A DNA stretch of 64,000 nt from Flagellimonas hadalis (GTDB lineage: Bacteria > Bacteroidota > Bacteroidia > Flavobacteriales > Flavobacteriaceae). The DNA lies in the NCBI RefSeq assembly GCF_007785775.2, contig NZ_VNIK02000001.1, positions 484,678 to 548,677 on the forward strand. The letters are read 5' to 3'. The position numbers and the translations under genes are program-made. The notes under the pieces were generated by a model. The model ran no database searches and was not told where the DNA came from. It saw only the letters and a program-made list of their open reading frames with translations. Below, in pieces: positions 44,654-52,670 of this stretch (position 1 is its first letter; every line of letters starts with the position of its first letter).

Positions 44654-47065
44654 ATGAAACCCGACCCAAGTACAAGCAACGACATTTCTTTTGAAGATTT
44701 CAGAGCGCAGATCCTCCAAGATTATGAGATTGCCGTAATGAGCAGGGAATGTAGTCTGTTGGGGAGACGCGAAGTACTCTCGGGAAAGGCAAAGTTCGGG
44801 ATTTTTGGTGACGGAAAGGAACTTCCTCAACTGGCAATGGCCAGGGCTTTTCAAGATGGGGATTTCAGGAGCGGCTATTATCGGGACCAGACTTTTATGA
44901 TGGCCCTTGGTTTTTTGAATCCGAAGGAGTTTTTCCATGGGCTCTATGCCACCACCGACCTAGAAAAGGAACCTATGAGTGCCGGAAGACAAATGGGTGG
45001 CCATTTCATCACCCACAGCCTGAACGAGGACGGTACATGGAAAAACCTTACCAAACAAAAGAACAGCAGTGCCGATATCTCCTGTACCGCAGGACAAATG
45101 CCCCGTTTATTGGGATTGGCACAGGCTTCCAAAATATATAGGAACGTAGATGGACTGGACCAGACCAATTTTTCCAACAATGGGAATGAAGTGGCCTGGG
45201 GCACCATTGGCAATGCCAGCACGAGCGAGGGGCATTTCTTTGAAACCATAAATGCTGCAGGCGTAATGCAAGTACCCATGGTGATCTGTGTTTGGGACGA
45301 CGAATACGGAATTTCGGTCCCGGCCGAATACCATACCACCAAAGGTGACATCTCCGAAGCGCTCAGTGGGCTGCAACGGGACGGGGAAAATGACGGTTAT
45401 GAGATCCTGAAAGTAAAGGGATGGGACTACACCGCCCTTATCCATGCCTTCGAAAATGCATCGGACATAGCACGCGAGGGCCACGTTCCTGTACTTATCC
45501 ATGTGACGGAACTTACCCAGCCGCAGGGACATTCCACTTCTGGCTCCCATGAACGTTACAAATCTGCCGAACGGTTGGAGTGGGAACGTGAAAACGATTG
45601 CAACAAAAGGTTCAGGGAATGGATCTTGGAAAATGGCATCACTACGGAAGAAGACCTCAAAAAACTCGACAGGGAAATAAAACATAAGGTCAGGGCCGCC
45701 AAAAAAGATGCCTGGGCAGAGTTCCTAAAACCCCATTTGGAAGCGAAGAAGCAGCTCGTCCAATTGCTGGACAAGGCCGCGAACAGCAGCTCCAACCGCA
45801 ATTTTATCCTAAAGATAAAAAATGATCTGATTGCCGTCGAAGAACCCTTGAAAAAAGATTTGGCCGCCAAGTCACGCCAAGCGCTCAGGTTTCTGATCGG
45901 GGAAACTTCCACTGAGAAAAAAGAACTGCAAGCGTGGATCAACCGGTTTTTGGACGATAGCGAATATAAATTCAGCTCCCATCTGTACAGCGAACTGAAC
46001 AACAGGGCCACCAATATCAAAGCAGTGCTCCCCTCCTATTCCAATGATGCAGAGGAAGTGGATGGCAGGGTCATCCTGAGGGACAACTTTGATGCACTCT
46101 TTAAAAAATATCCAGAAGCATTGATCTTTGGCGAGGATACCGGGAACATTGGTGATGTGAACCAAGGACTGGAAGGTCTCCAAAAAAAATATGGTGAGCT
46201 TCGGGTCGCTGACACAGGGATCCGTGAAACCACTATCATAGGACAAGGTATTGGAATGGCCCTTCGAGGCCTAAGGCCGATTGCCGAGATACAATACCTG
46301 GATTACATATTATATGCCATCCAGACCTTGAGCGATGATCTGGCCACCTTGACCTACCGAACTGTAGGCAAGCAAAAGGCCCCACTCATTGTCCGTACAC
46401 GTGGACACCGATTGGAGGGTATCTGGCACTCAGGTTCCCCCATGGCCGGTCTCATCCATTTGTTGAGGGGAATGTACATCTTGACCCCAAGAAACATGAC
46501 ACAGGCGGCCGGTTTTTACAATACCTTGATGAAGAGTGACGAACCTGCTTTGGTCATAGAAAGTCTGAATGGGTACCGATTAAAGGAGAAAATACCTTCC
46601 AACCTTGGAGAGTTCCATACCCCTATTGGAAAGGTGGAAACACTAAAAGAAGGAACGGACATTACCTTGCTGTCTTATGGCTCCACCTTACGTATCGTGG
46701 AAAGAGTGGCACAGGAACTTTTGGAAGTCGGCATCGATGCCGAGGTCATCGATGCGCAGTCCCTTTTGCCGTTCGATTTGGAACACGATGTGGTGAAGAG
46801 CCTCCAAAAGACGAACAGACTGCTCATCATAGATGAGGATGTGCCAGGTGGGTGTTCGGCATATCTCCTTCAGGAAATTCTGGAAAAACAGGGTGGATAC
46901 CAATATTTGGATAGTGCCCCTCAGACTTTGACAGCAAAGGCACACCGGCCGGCATACGCATCGGATGGGGACTATTTCTCAAAACCCAACGCAGAGGATA
47001 TTTTTGAAAAGGTTTATGATATCATGCACGAAGCAGACCCTGAATCCTATCCCCAATTAAGATAG
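44654..47065 (+). CDS. Fused alpha/beta 2-oxoacid dehydrogenase E1 component
   Basis: An 803-residue thiamine diphosphate enzyme that joins both E1 subunits in one chain. The alpha part (about 1-380) holds GYYRDQT, GNEVAWGTIGNAST and DDEYGISVP, which carry the ThDP and metal ligands. The beta part (about 470-803) has the catalytic EDTGN and GIGMALRGLRPIAEIQ region. It decarboxylates a branched-chain or other 2-oxoacid for an E2 lipoyl partner, which is not in this window. The fused form is common in Bacteroidota. Confidence 0.93.
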   Translation: MKPDPSTSNDISFEDFRAQILQDYEIAVMSRECSLLGRREVLSGKAKFGIFGDGKELPQLAMARAFQDGDFRSGYYRDQTFMMALGFLNPKEFFHGLYATTDLEKEPMSAGRQMGGHFITHSLNEDGTWKNLTKQKNSSADISCTAGQMPRLLGLAQASKIYRNVDGLDQTNFSNNGNEVAWGTIGNASTSEGHFFETINAAGVMQVPMVICVWDDEYGISVPAEYHTTKGDISEALSGLQRDGENDGYEILKVKGWDYTALIHAFENASDIAREGHVPVLIHVTELTQPQGHSTSGSHERYKSAERLEWERENDCNKRFREWILENGITTEEDLKKLDREIKHKVRAAKKDAWAEFLKPHLEAKKQLVQLLDKAANSSSNRNFILKIKNDLIAVEEPLKKDLAAKSRQALRFLIGETSTEKKELQAWINRFLDDSEYKFSSHLYSELNNRATNIKAVLPSYSNDAEEVDGRVILRDNFDALFKKYPEALIFGEDTGNIGDVNQGLEGLQKKYGELRVADTGIRETTIIGQGIGMALRGLRPIAEIQYLDYILYAIQTLSDDLATLTYRTVGKQKAPLIVRTRGHRLEGIWHSGSPMAGLIHLLRGMYILTPRNMTQAAGFYNTLMKSDEPALVIESLNGYRLKEKIPSNLGEFHTPIGKVETLKEGTDITLLSYGSTLRIVERVAQELLEVGIDAEVIDAQSLLPFDLEHDVVKSLQKTNRLLIIDEDVPGGCSAYLLQEILEKQGGYQYLDSAPQTLTAKAHRPAYASDGDYFSKPNAEDIFEKVYDIMHEADPESYPQLR

Positions 47066-47164
47066 TTTTCCCTCATCCGTAAAACTCAGAACCGCATTTC
47101 GTCAATTAATGTTGTGTTATTCGGAACATAATATTTATTTTCACGACAACTAAATCCCCCGTGA

Positions 47165-47542
47165 ATGAAAAACAATACGTTGGTACATTTGGGCTTGGCA
47201 CTTTTAAGGATTGTTCCTTCGGCATTTATGCTGACACATGGCTACCCAAAACTCATGAACCTTATCAATGGAAATACTGAATTTGCCGATCCTTTTGGTA
47301 TTGGACAGGCACCTACCCTATTCTTGGCCGTCATCGGTGAGTTCATTTGCCCCCTTTTGATGATTATCGGATTCAAGACGAGGTGGGCTGCCATTCCTAC
47401 AGCCATCACTATGTTCGTGGCGGCATTCATGATACATGGTGCCGACCCTTTTGGAAGAAAGGAAATGGCTTTGCTCTACCTGACCGTTTTTGTGGTGGTC
47501 ATGCTGTTGGGTCCCGGAAAATATAGTGTGGACAAAAGCTAG
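47165..47542 (+). CDS. DoxX family membrane protein
   Basis: A 125-residue four-helix membrane protein. The pattern LGLALLRIVPSAFMLTHGYPKL, then APTLFLAVIGEFICPLLMIIGFKTRWAAIPTAITM and LYLTVFVVVMLLG is that of DoxX/DoxD-type proteins, linked to thiol or quinone redox in other bacteria. The family role is not settled. Convergent with holA, which starts its stop 2 bp away. Confidence 0.9.
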   Translation: MKNNTLVHLGLALLRIVPSAFMLTHGYPKLMNLINGNTEFADPFGIGQAPTLFLAVIGEFICPLLMIIGFKTRWAAIPTAITMFVAAFMIHGADPFGRKEMALLYLTVFVVVMLLGPGKYSVDKS

Positions 47543-47544
47543 TT

Positions 47545-48546
47545 TCAAACAATTTCCGCCAAGAGCTCCTTCAACAGGTCAGATTGGTCCATATTGTTGG
47601 CACCAACACCTTTTCCCTTTAAATCCAAGATTCGAAGGCTTGAAATGATGCCACTCACCCTTTTCATGGGATAATTTTTGGCGGCGACGGAAAACTCGCT
47701 TACAAAGTAAGGGTTAATGCCCAGCACCTTTGCCACATTACCAGGGGAATGGTCGTTGAGGCCATGATATTGCAATAGTTGGGTAAAGAAGGTGTTCAAA
47801 AGAGTGACCGTGACCACAAATGGATTGTCCTTCGGGTTCTGCGAAAAATAATCGATGATTCGGGAAGCCTTCTTCACATCCCTTTCCCCGATTGCCTTTT
47901 TCAGCTCAAAATTGTTGAAATCCTTGCTGATGCCTATGTGCTTTTCAATCAAATCGGGCGTGATTTCCGTGGTAGGCGGCACCACTAGGGCCAATTTGTC
48001 CAGCTCATTGCTGATCTTGCTCAGGTCGGTCCCCAAAAACTCCACGAGCATTACGCAGGATTTGGGCGATATGTTAAAATTTTTTCCGGCCAGGGTCCTT
48101 CGTACCCAATCCGCCACTTGGTTCTCGTATAACTTGTTGCTCTCAAAAAGTACCCCGTTTTTCTGGATGGCTTTGTAGAGCTTCTTTCGCTTGTCCAGTT
48201 TCTTGTACTTGAAACAGATGACCAGAACCGTTGTGGGCTGCGGGTTTTCCACATAGGAAAGAAAGTTCTCAATGTTTCGGGAGAGGTGTTGGGCCTCCTT
48301 CACGATAATGACCTGGTGATTGGCCATCATAGGATATCTTTTTGCATTGGAAACCACTTCTTCCACACTGGTATCCTTTCCATAGAGCACCATTTGGTTG
48401 AACCCTTTTTCATCCTCCGTCAGCACATTTTCTGCAATGTACTGGGAAATCTTATCAATATAATAGGGCTCCTCCCCCATCAAAAAGTAGATGGGTTTGG
48501 GGGTTCCTTTGTTTATTTCCGCTACGATCTCTTTTACCGGGTCCAT
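47545..48546 (-). CDS. holA: DNA polymerase III subunit delta
   Basis: A 333-residue AAA+ subunit of the clamp loader that opens the beta clamp. The opening MDPVKEIVAEINKGTPKPIYFLMGEEPYYIDKI is typical of HolA in Bacteroidota, with the ATPase-like N-terminal domain lacking Walker motifs, and a C-terminal collar domain. It is divergent from an HsdR_N-type gene, a pairing commonly conserved in this group. Confidence 0.93.
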   Translation of the reverse strand: MDPVKEIVAEINKGTPKPIYFLMGEEPYYIDKISQYIAENVLTEDEKGFNQMVLYGKDTSVEEVVSNAKRYPMMANHQVIIVKEAQHLSRNIENFLSYVENPQPTTVLVICFKYKKLDKRKKLYKAIQKNGVLFESNKLYENQVADWVRRTLAGKNFNISPKSCVMLVEFLGTDLSKISNELDKLALVVPPTTEITPDLIEKHIGISKDFNNFELKKAIGERDVKKASRIIDYFSQNPKDNPFVVTVTLLNTFFTQLLQYHGLNDHSPGNVAKVLGINPYFVSEFSVAAKNYPMKRVSGIISSLRILDLKGKGVGANNMDQSDLLKELLAEIV

Positions 48547-48572
48547 TCAGAAAAAATCATCAATTTTGTGGA

Positions 48573-49019
48573 ATGCAAGCATTGAACTTTCCCAACTATA
48601 CCTTCCGAGTCAAAAATAGCCAAAATAGACAGTACATCTTTGATGGCATCCGTAAAAAATTTGTGGTGCTGCAACCTGAGGAATGGGTAAGGCAACACGT
48701 GCTGCATTATCTGGTGTTCACGAAAAAGTTCCCAAAAAGCCTTATCAATGTCGAGAAACAATTGATGGTGAACGGGTTGAAAAGACGTTACGATGTAGTG
48801 GTCTTCAATCCTGATGGCTCCATTTTTCTTTTGGTGGAATGCAAGGCTCCGGAAGTGAAAGTGGAGCAGGCCGTTTTTGACCAGATTGCCCGCTACAATT
48901 ACCAATTGAAATCAACGTATTTGATGGTGACCAACGGTCTGGAACATTACTGCTGCGAAATGGACCACGAGAATGAAAAATACAGGTTTTTAAAGGAAAT
49001 TCCTGATTTTAGCCGTTAA
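48573..49019 (+). CDS. HsdR N-terminal domain (PD-(D/E)XK-like) orphan nuclease-fold protein
   Basis: A 148-residue protein of the type I restriction R subunit N-terminal family, without the helicase part. Candidate catalytic residues are Asp74 in RRYDVVVF and Glu89-x-Lys91 in LVECKAP, and the following QIARY (104-108) matches the QxxxY motif of HsdR nucleases. No hsdS or hsdM is near, so it is not part of a restriction system here. Its position next to holA hints at a role in DNA metabolism. Confidence 0.8.
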   Translation: MQALNFPNYTFRVKNSQNRQYIFDGIRKKFVVLQPEEWVRQHVLHYLVFTKKFPKSLINVEKQLMVNGLKRRYDVVVFNPDGSIFLLVECKAPEVKVEQAVFDQIARYNYQLKSTYLMVTNGLEHYCCEMDHENEKYRFLKEIPDFSR

Positions 49020-49031
49020 TTTGCCACCGTT

Positions 49032-50033
49032 TTGAAAGTCGCCGTAGTCATACTCAACTGGAACGGGGAAGCCTTGCTCAAAAGGTTCCTGCCCTCCGTC
49101 ATGGAACACTCCAAAGGTGCCGATATCTATGTGGTGGACAATGCCAGCACCGATGGGTCCGTTCCTTTTTTGGAAGCAAATTATCCCACCATCGGCATTG
49201 TGCGCAATACGTCCAACGGAGGCTTCGCCAAAGGCTACAACGATGGACTGAAACACATTGAAGCTGACATCTACTGTCTCCTGAACTCCGATGTGGAGGT
49301 TACGCCGAATTGGTTGGGTCCCATCATGGAGGGTTTTGAAACCATCCCCGGGGTTTCCATCATCCAGCCCAAGATCTTGGACCTGAAGCAAAGGGACCAT
49401 TTTGAATATGCCGGTGCTGCAGGCGGGTTCTTGGATGCGTTGGGCTATCCATTTTGCAGGGGAAGAATCTTTCAGTCCATCGAAAAGGACCAAGGGCAAT
49501 ACGATGATGTCAGGGAAATCTTCTGGGCCACGGGGGCCTGTATGTTCATCAAAAGCGAAACTTTTTGGGCATTGGGTGGTTTTGATGAGGACTATTTTGC
49601 GCATCAAGAGGAGATAGACCTTTGCTGGCGGGCCCAAAACGCCGGACACAAAGTATATTATGTGGGCCAGAGCCACATATTCCACTTGGGAGGTTCCACT
49701 CTATCCAACATGAACCCAAAGAAGACCTATCTCAATTTTAGGAACTCCCTGTACTCCATCACCAAGAACCTGCCCCGGAAAAAAGCATTGCCCATTGTCT
49801 TCCTACGCTTGATATTGGACGGTATAGCCGCCGCCAGGTTCGTTTTCCAACTGAAAATCAACCATTGTCTGGCCATTCTACATGCCCATATCAGTTTTTA
49901 TGGTAACTTTAGGAAGATGTACAGAAAGCGGGAAAAAGCTAATTTTATATTAAAGTACCATGTGGTGACATCCATAGTTTGGTCCTATTTCGTACATCAA
50001 GTAAAGAATTTTAACATTTTAGTAAAAGATTAA
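49032..50033 (+). CDS. Family 2 glycosyltransferase
   Basis: A 333-residue GT-A fold enzyme: VVILNWNGEALL for UDP-sugar binding, the acidic LLNSDVEV (DxD-like) and the catalytic-base region GGFDEDYFAHQEEIDLCWRA, typical of GT2 rhamnosyl or galactosyl transferases of envelope polysaccharides. The start is TTG; no ATG gives the N-terminal beta strand. It follows the HsdR_N gene by 12 bp. The acceptor is unknown. Confidence 0.9.
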   Translation: MKVAVVILNWNGEALLKRFLPSVMEHSKGADIYVVDNASTDGSVPFLEANYPTIGIVRNTSNGGFAKGYNDGLKHIEADIYCLLNSDVEVTPNWLGPIMEGFETIPGVSIIQPKILDLKQRDHFEYAGAAGGFLDALGYPFCRGRIFQSIEKDQGQYDDVREIFWATGACMFIKSETFWALGGFDEDYFAHQEEIDLCWRAQNAGHKVYYVGQSHIFHLGGSTLSNMNPKKTYLNFRNSLYSITKNLPRKKALPIVFLRLILDGIAAARFVFQLKINHCLAILHAHISFYGNFRKMYRKREKANFILKYHVVTSIVWSYFVHQVKNFNILVKD

Positions 50034-50066
50034 CGAAGCCGAAATATGGAAACCTTGCTTTTTATC

Positions 50067-50074
50067 TAATTTTG
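50067..50074 (+). promoter_or_regulatory. Predicted -7 box (TAATTTTG) of the OmpA-family gene
   Basis: Exact TAnnTTTG, giving a leader of about 50 bases before the ATG at 50130. No clear -33 box at the usual distance. Confidence 0.4.
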
Positions 50075-50129
50075 GCCAACATTGATTTACATTGACATAT
50101 CTAACAATCCTTAAATTATATTCTGAACT

Positions 50130-51002
50130 ATGAAAAAAGCTTTTCTAGGAACACTGGCACTGACAGTTCTATTGTCTTCATGCGTATCACAAAAAAAATA
50201 TGCTGAACTGGAGGCCAAGCACAAAGAAACACAAGACCTATTGAATTCAGCCACAGTTAAACTTAACGACTGTCTGGAAGAAAAAGCAACCGCAAGTTCA
50301 AGGTTGAAGACCCTTGAAGACCAAAACGCTTTCTTGAAAGCCAACAACCAAGAGCTCATCAACAATATGGGCAACTTGACAACCCTTACCACCAAAGGTG
50401 CTGAAAACCTTGAAAAATCATTGGAGAGTCTTAAAGAAAAAGACCTTACCATCAGAAAATTGCAAGATGCCGTTACCCGTAGGGACTCTGTAAACCTTTC
50501 TTTGGTACAGAGCTTGAAAGGTGTGCTTGGAAATTTGGATGATGAGGACATCGAAATCAGCGTGGAAAAAGGCGTTGTATTTGTTTCCATTTCCGACAAA
50601 CTGTTGTTCAGAAGCGGAAGCTACAATGTGACCAATGCCGCAAAAGAAGTGTTGGGCAAAGTGGCCAAAGTGGTGAACAACAAGCCTGATTTTGAATTCA
50701 TGGTGGAAGGACACACGGACAACGTGCCGATCAAAACTTCTGAACTAGCCGATAACTGGGACTTGAGTGTGAAGAGGGCTACAGCTGTGGTCAGGATTCT
50801 TCAAAATGACTTCGGTGTGAATCCTGCTAGGATGACCGCTGCCGGACGTAGTTACTATGTCCCCCTTGTTGACAATGACACGTCTGCAAACAGGGCCAAG
50901 AACAGAAGGACCCGTATCGTTGTACTTCCAAAAATCGACCAGTTCTATAACATGATCGAGGAAGGAATGAAAGATCCATCTATCGGAGGCACTGGTAAAT
51001 AA
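50130..51002 (+). CDS. OmpA-family peptidoglycan-associated lipoprotein with coiled coil
   Basis: A 290-residue lipoprotein (lipobox LSSC, Cys18). A long coiled coil (about 25-135) is followed by an OmpA-C domain. The peptidoglycan-binding residues are intact: VEGHTDNVPI (Asp) and AKNRRTRIVV (Arg). It should tie the outer membrane to the cell wall. The terminator is just after it. A degenerate relative lies at 58689-59462. Confidence 0.93.
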   Translation: MKKAFLGTLALTVLLSSCVSQKKYAELEAKHKETQDLLNSATVKLNDCLEEKATASSRLKTLEDQNAFLKANNQELINNMGNLTTLTTKGAENLEKSLESLKEKDLTIRKLQDAVTRRDSVNLSLVQSLKGVLGNLDDEDIEISVEKGVVFVSISDKLLFRSGSYNVTNAAKEVLGKVAKVVNNKPDFEFMVEGHTDNVPIKTSELADNWDLSVKRATAVVRILQNDFGVNPARMTAAGRSYYVPLVDNDTSANRAKNRRTRIVVLPKIDQFYNMIEEGMKDPSIGGTGK

Positions 51003-51022
51003 TCCAATAAAATATAGATAAG

Positions 51023-51050
51023 AAAAAGCGGCCCAAAAGGCCGCTTTTTT
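51023..51050. terminator. Bidirectional rho-independent terminator
   Basis: GCGGCC and GGCCGC form a perfect stem around CAAAA, with AAAAA before and TTTTTT after. Serves the OmpA gene and the convergent Sua5-family gene. Confidence 0.88.
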
Positions 51051-51054
51051 ATTG

Positions 51055-51675
51055 CTAGAATATTTCCAGACTCCCCTTTCCTTCCCTAACGACCACTGGT
51101 TCGCCTTCCGAAAGATCGATTACCGTAGAGGCCACATTGCCCCCATATCCACCATCAATGACAATATCGACCAAATTCTGCCATTTCTCAAAAATGAGTT
51201 CGGGATCAGTGGTGTATTCCAAAATATCGTCCTCATCGCGAATGGAGGTGGAAACAATGGGATTGCCCAGTCCGTTCACCAAGGCCTGTGCGATTGCATT
51301 ATCGGGAACCCGGATACCCACGGTTTTCTTCTTTTTGAAATCCTTGGGAAGATTATTGTTTCCTGGAAGAATGAAGGTATAAGGTCCTGGAAGCGTTCTC
51401 TTCAAAATCTTAAAAGTAGTGGAGTCTATCTGCCGAACATAATCGGACAGGTTGCTCAAATCCGCACACACGAACGACCAGTTGGCCTTTTCCAACTTGA
51501 TTCCCTTGATCCGCGCAATGCGTTGTAGAGCTTTGGAATTGGTAATGTCACATCCCAAACCATAAACAGTATCGGTAGGATAGATCACAAGTCCGCCCCT
51601 TCTGAGCACTTCCACTACTTTTTCCACCTGGCGTGGGTTTGGATTTTCTTCGTAAAGTCGTATAAGTTCTGCCAT
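51055..51675 (-). CDS. L-threonylcarbamoyladenylate synthase (Sua5/YciO/YrdC family)
   Basis: A 206-residue enzyme of the family that forms threonylcarbamoyl-AMP for the t6A37 modification of tRNA. Visible motifs are VVEVLRRGGLVIYPTDTVYGLGCD and PGPYTFIL near the ATP and bicarbonate site, and VGIRVPDN. The ATG at 51675 is preferred over an upstream TTG. It may be the YciO-type paralogue, since the second domain of Sua5 is lacking. Confidence 0.9.
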   Translation of the reverse strand: MAELIRLYEENPNPRQVEKVVEVLRRGGLVIYPTDTVYGLGCDITNSKALQRIARIKGIKLEKANWSFVCADLSNLSDYVRQIDSTTFKILKRTLPGPYTFILPGNNNLPKDFKKKKTVGIRVPDNAIAQALVNGLGNPIVSTSIRDEDDILEYTTDPELIFEKWQNLVDIVIDGGYGGNVASTVIDLSEGEPVVVREGKGSLEIF

Positions 51676-51905
51676 GTTCCATATGAAAGCCGTATGCCTC
51701 CCTCCCAACAAATTAACAAATATTATGGCTAACTGTCATGGTACGTTAAATATTCTTTAATACACCCAACCACAACTCCTTCGTTGCATCTATTGCTTGA
51801 AATGGTCCATTGGTCAATCCAAAAGGGCCATTCGTGAATTGCTTCGAAAAATTAAATTTAAAACTTTCAATTTTGTACCATAAAAACACATCAAAAGCCC
51901 AAAAG

Positions 51906-52670
51906 ATGATTTTCAAGTATTCCCTTTTTACCATCTTCATACTAGGGTCCGTCATCATAGGTTGTGAAAACATGGCCCCCGATAAAACAAATACCGCCAT
52001 AACAGGGGAAGATGTGCTAGCCACTTTGGACAGTCTTTCGTACAGATTGTCAGCAAATGGAAAAGCCCCTATTGCTTCAGAAGAAGTGATACAGATAAAT
52101 GAAGATATGCGCAGGACCGTGGAAAGCATTCGAACTCCCCATCTATTGACCGAAATGGCTGAAATTTATGCTCATCAGAAGCATGCTTTTACTTTTACCC
52201 TCTCCGAAGACCAAAAAATAGGGGTGTTTTCTTGGCACACCAAAATGGATGCCACAGGAAATAGGATCAAAAATATTGCGCTCTATGACACCGGAAATGC
52301 CATTGAACCCACCTCACTGTATGACACGCCCATAACTTATAAAAAGATCCACCAAGTGAAATCACACAAAGGCGAAGATCTATATATCCTACATGGACAT
52401 TTGAATTCTGGGGACAGCCATTATTTCCGTCTGAATGCCTATACCCTGAGAAATGGATACATGGAGGAGGCACCCATTTTCCCCAACAGTGAAAGCTCCC
52501 TGTCCATTGCCCAAATCTCCAATAGTCCTGAATTATCCGACTCTTTAGGGTTTAGGGTGGAAATGAACGGAATACGGATACTGTTGCCTGAAATACAGAA
52601 TGTCCCCGTAATCGGACGCTCCCTTGCCTTTAATGGAAAAAATTATTCGCCTGAACCGAAGAGGAACTAA
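51906..52670 (+). CDS. Lipoprotein of unknown function
   Basis: A 254-residue lipoprotein: leader MIFKYSLFTIFILG, lipobox IIGC. The mature part has a helical N-terminal section and a beta-rich body with YDTPITYKKIHQ and YILHGHLNSGDS. No family was recognised. Its stop overlaps the convergent helicase stop by 4 bp. The ATG at 51906 is preferred over an upstream start at 51810, because it begins the signal peptide. Confidence 0.75.
   Translation: MIFKYSLFTIFILGSVIIGCENMAPDKTNTAITGEDVLATLDSLSYRLSANGKAPIASEEVIQINEDMRRTVESIRTPHLLTEMAEIYAHQKHAFTFTLSEDQKIGVFSWHTKMDATGNRIKNIALYDTGNAIEPTSLYDTPITYKKIHQVKSHKGEDLYILHGHLNSGDSHYFRLNAYTLRNGYMEEAPIFPNSESSLSIAQISNSPELSDSLGFRVEMNGIRILLPEIQNVPVIGRSLAFNGKNYSPEPKRN

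Noticed and set aside
48573-49019. Part of a type I restriction system
   Set aside because: No hsdM or hsdS and no helicase domain nearby; it is a stand-alone domain.
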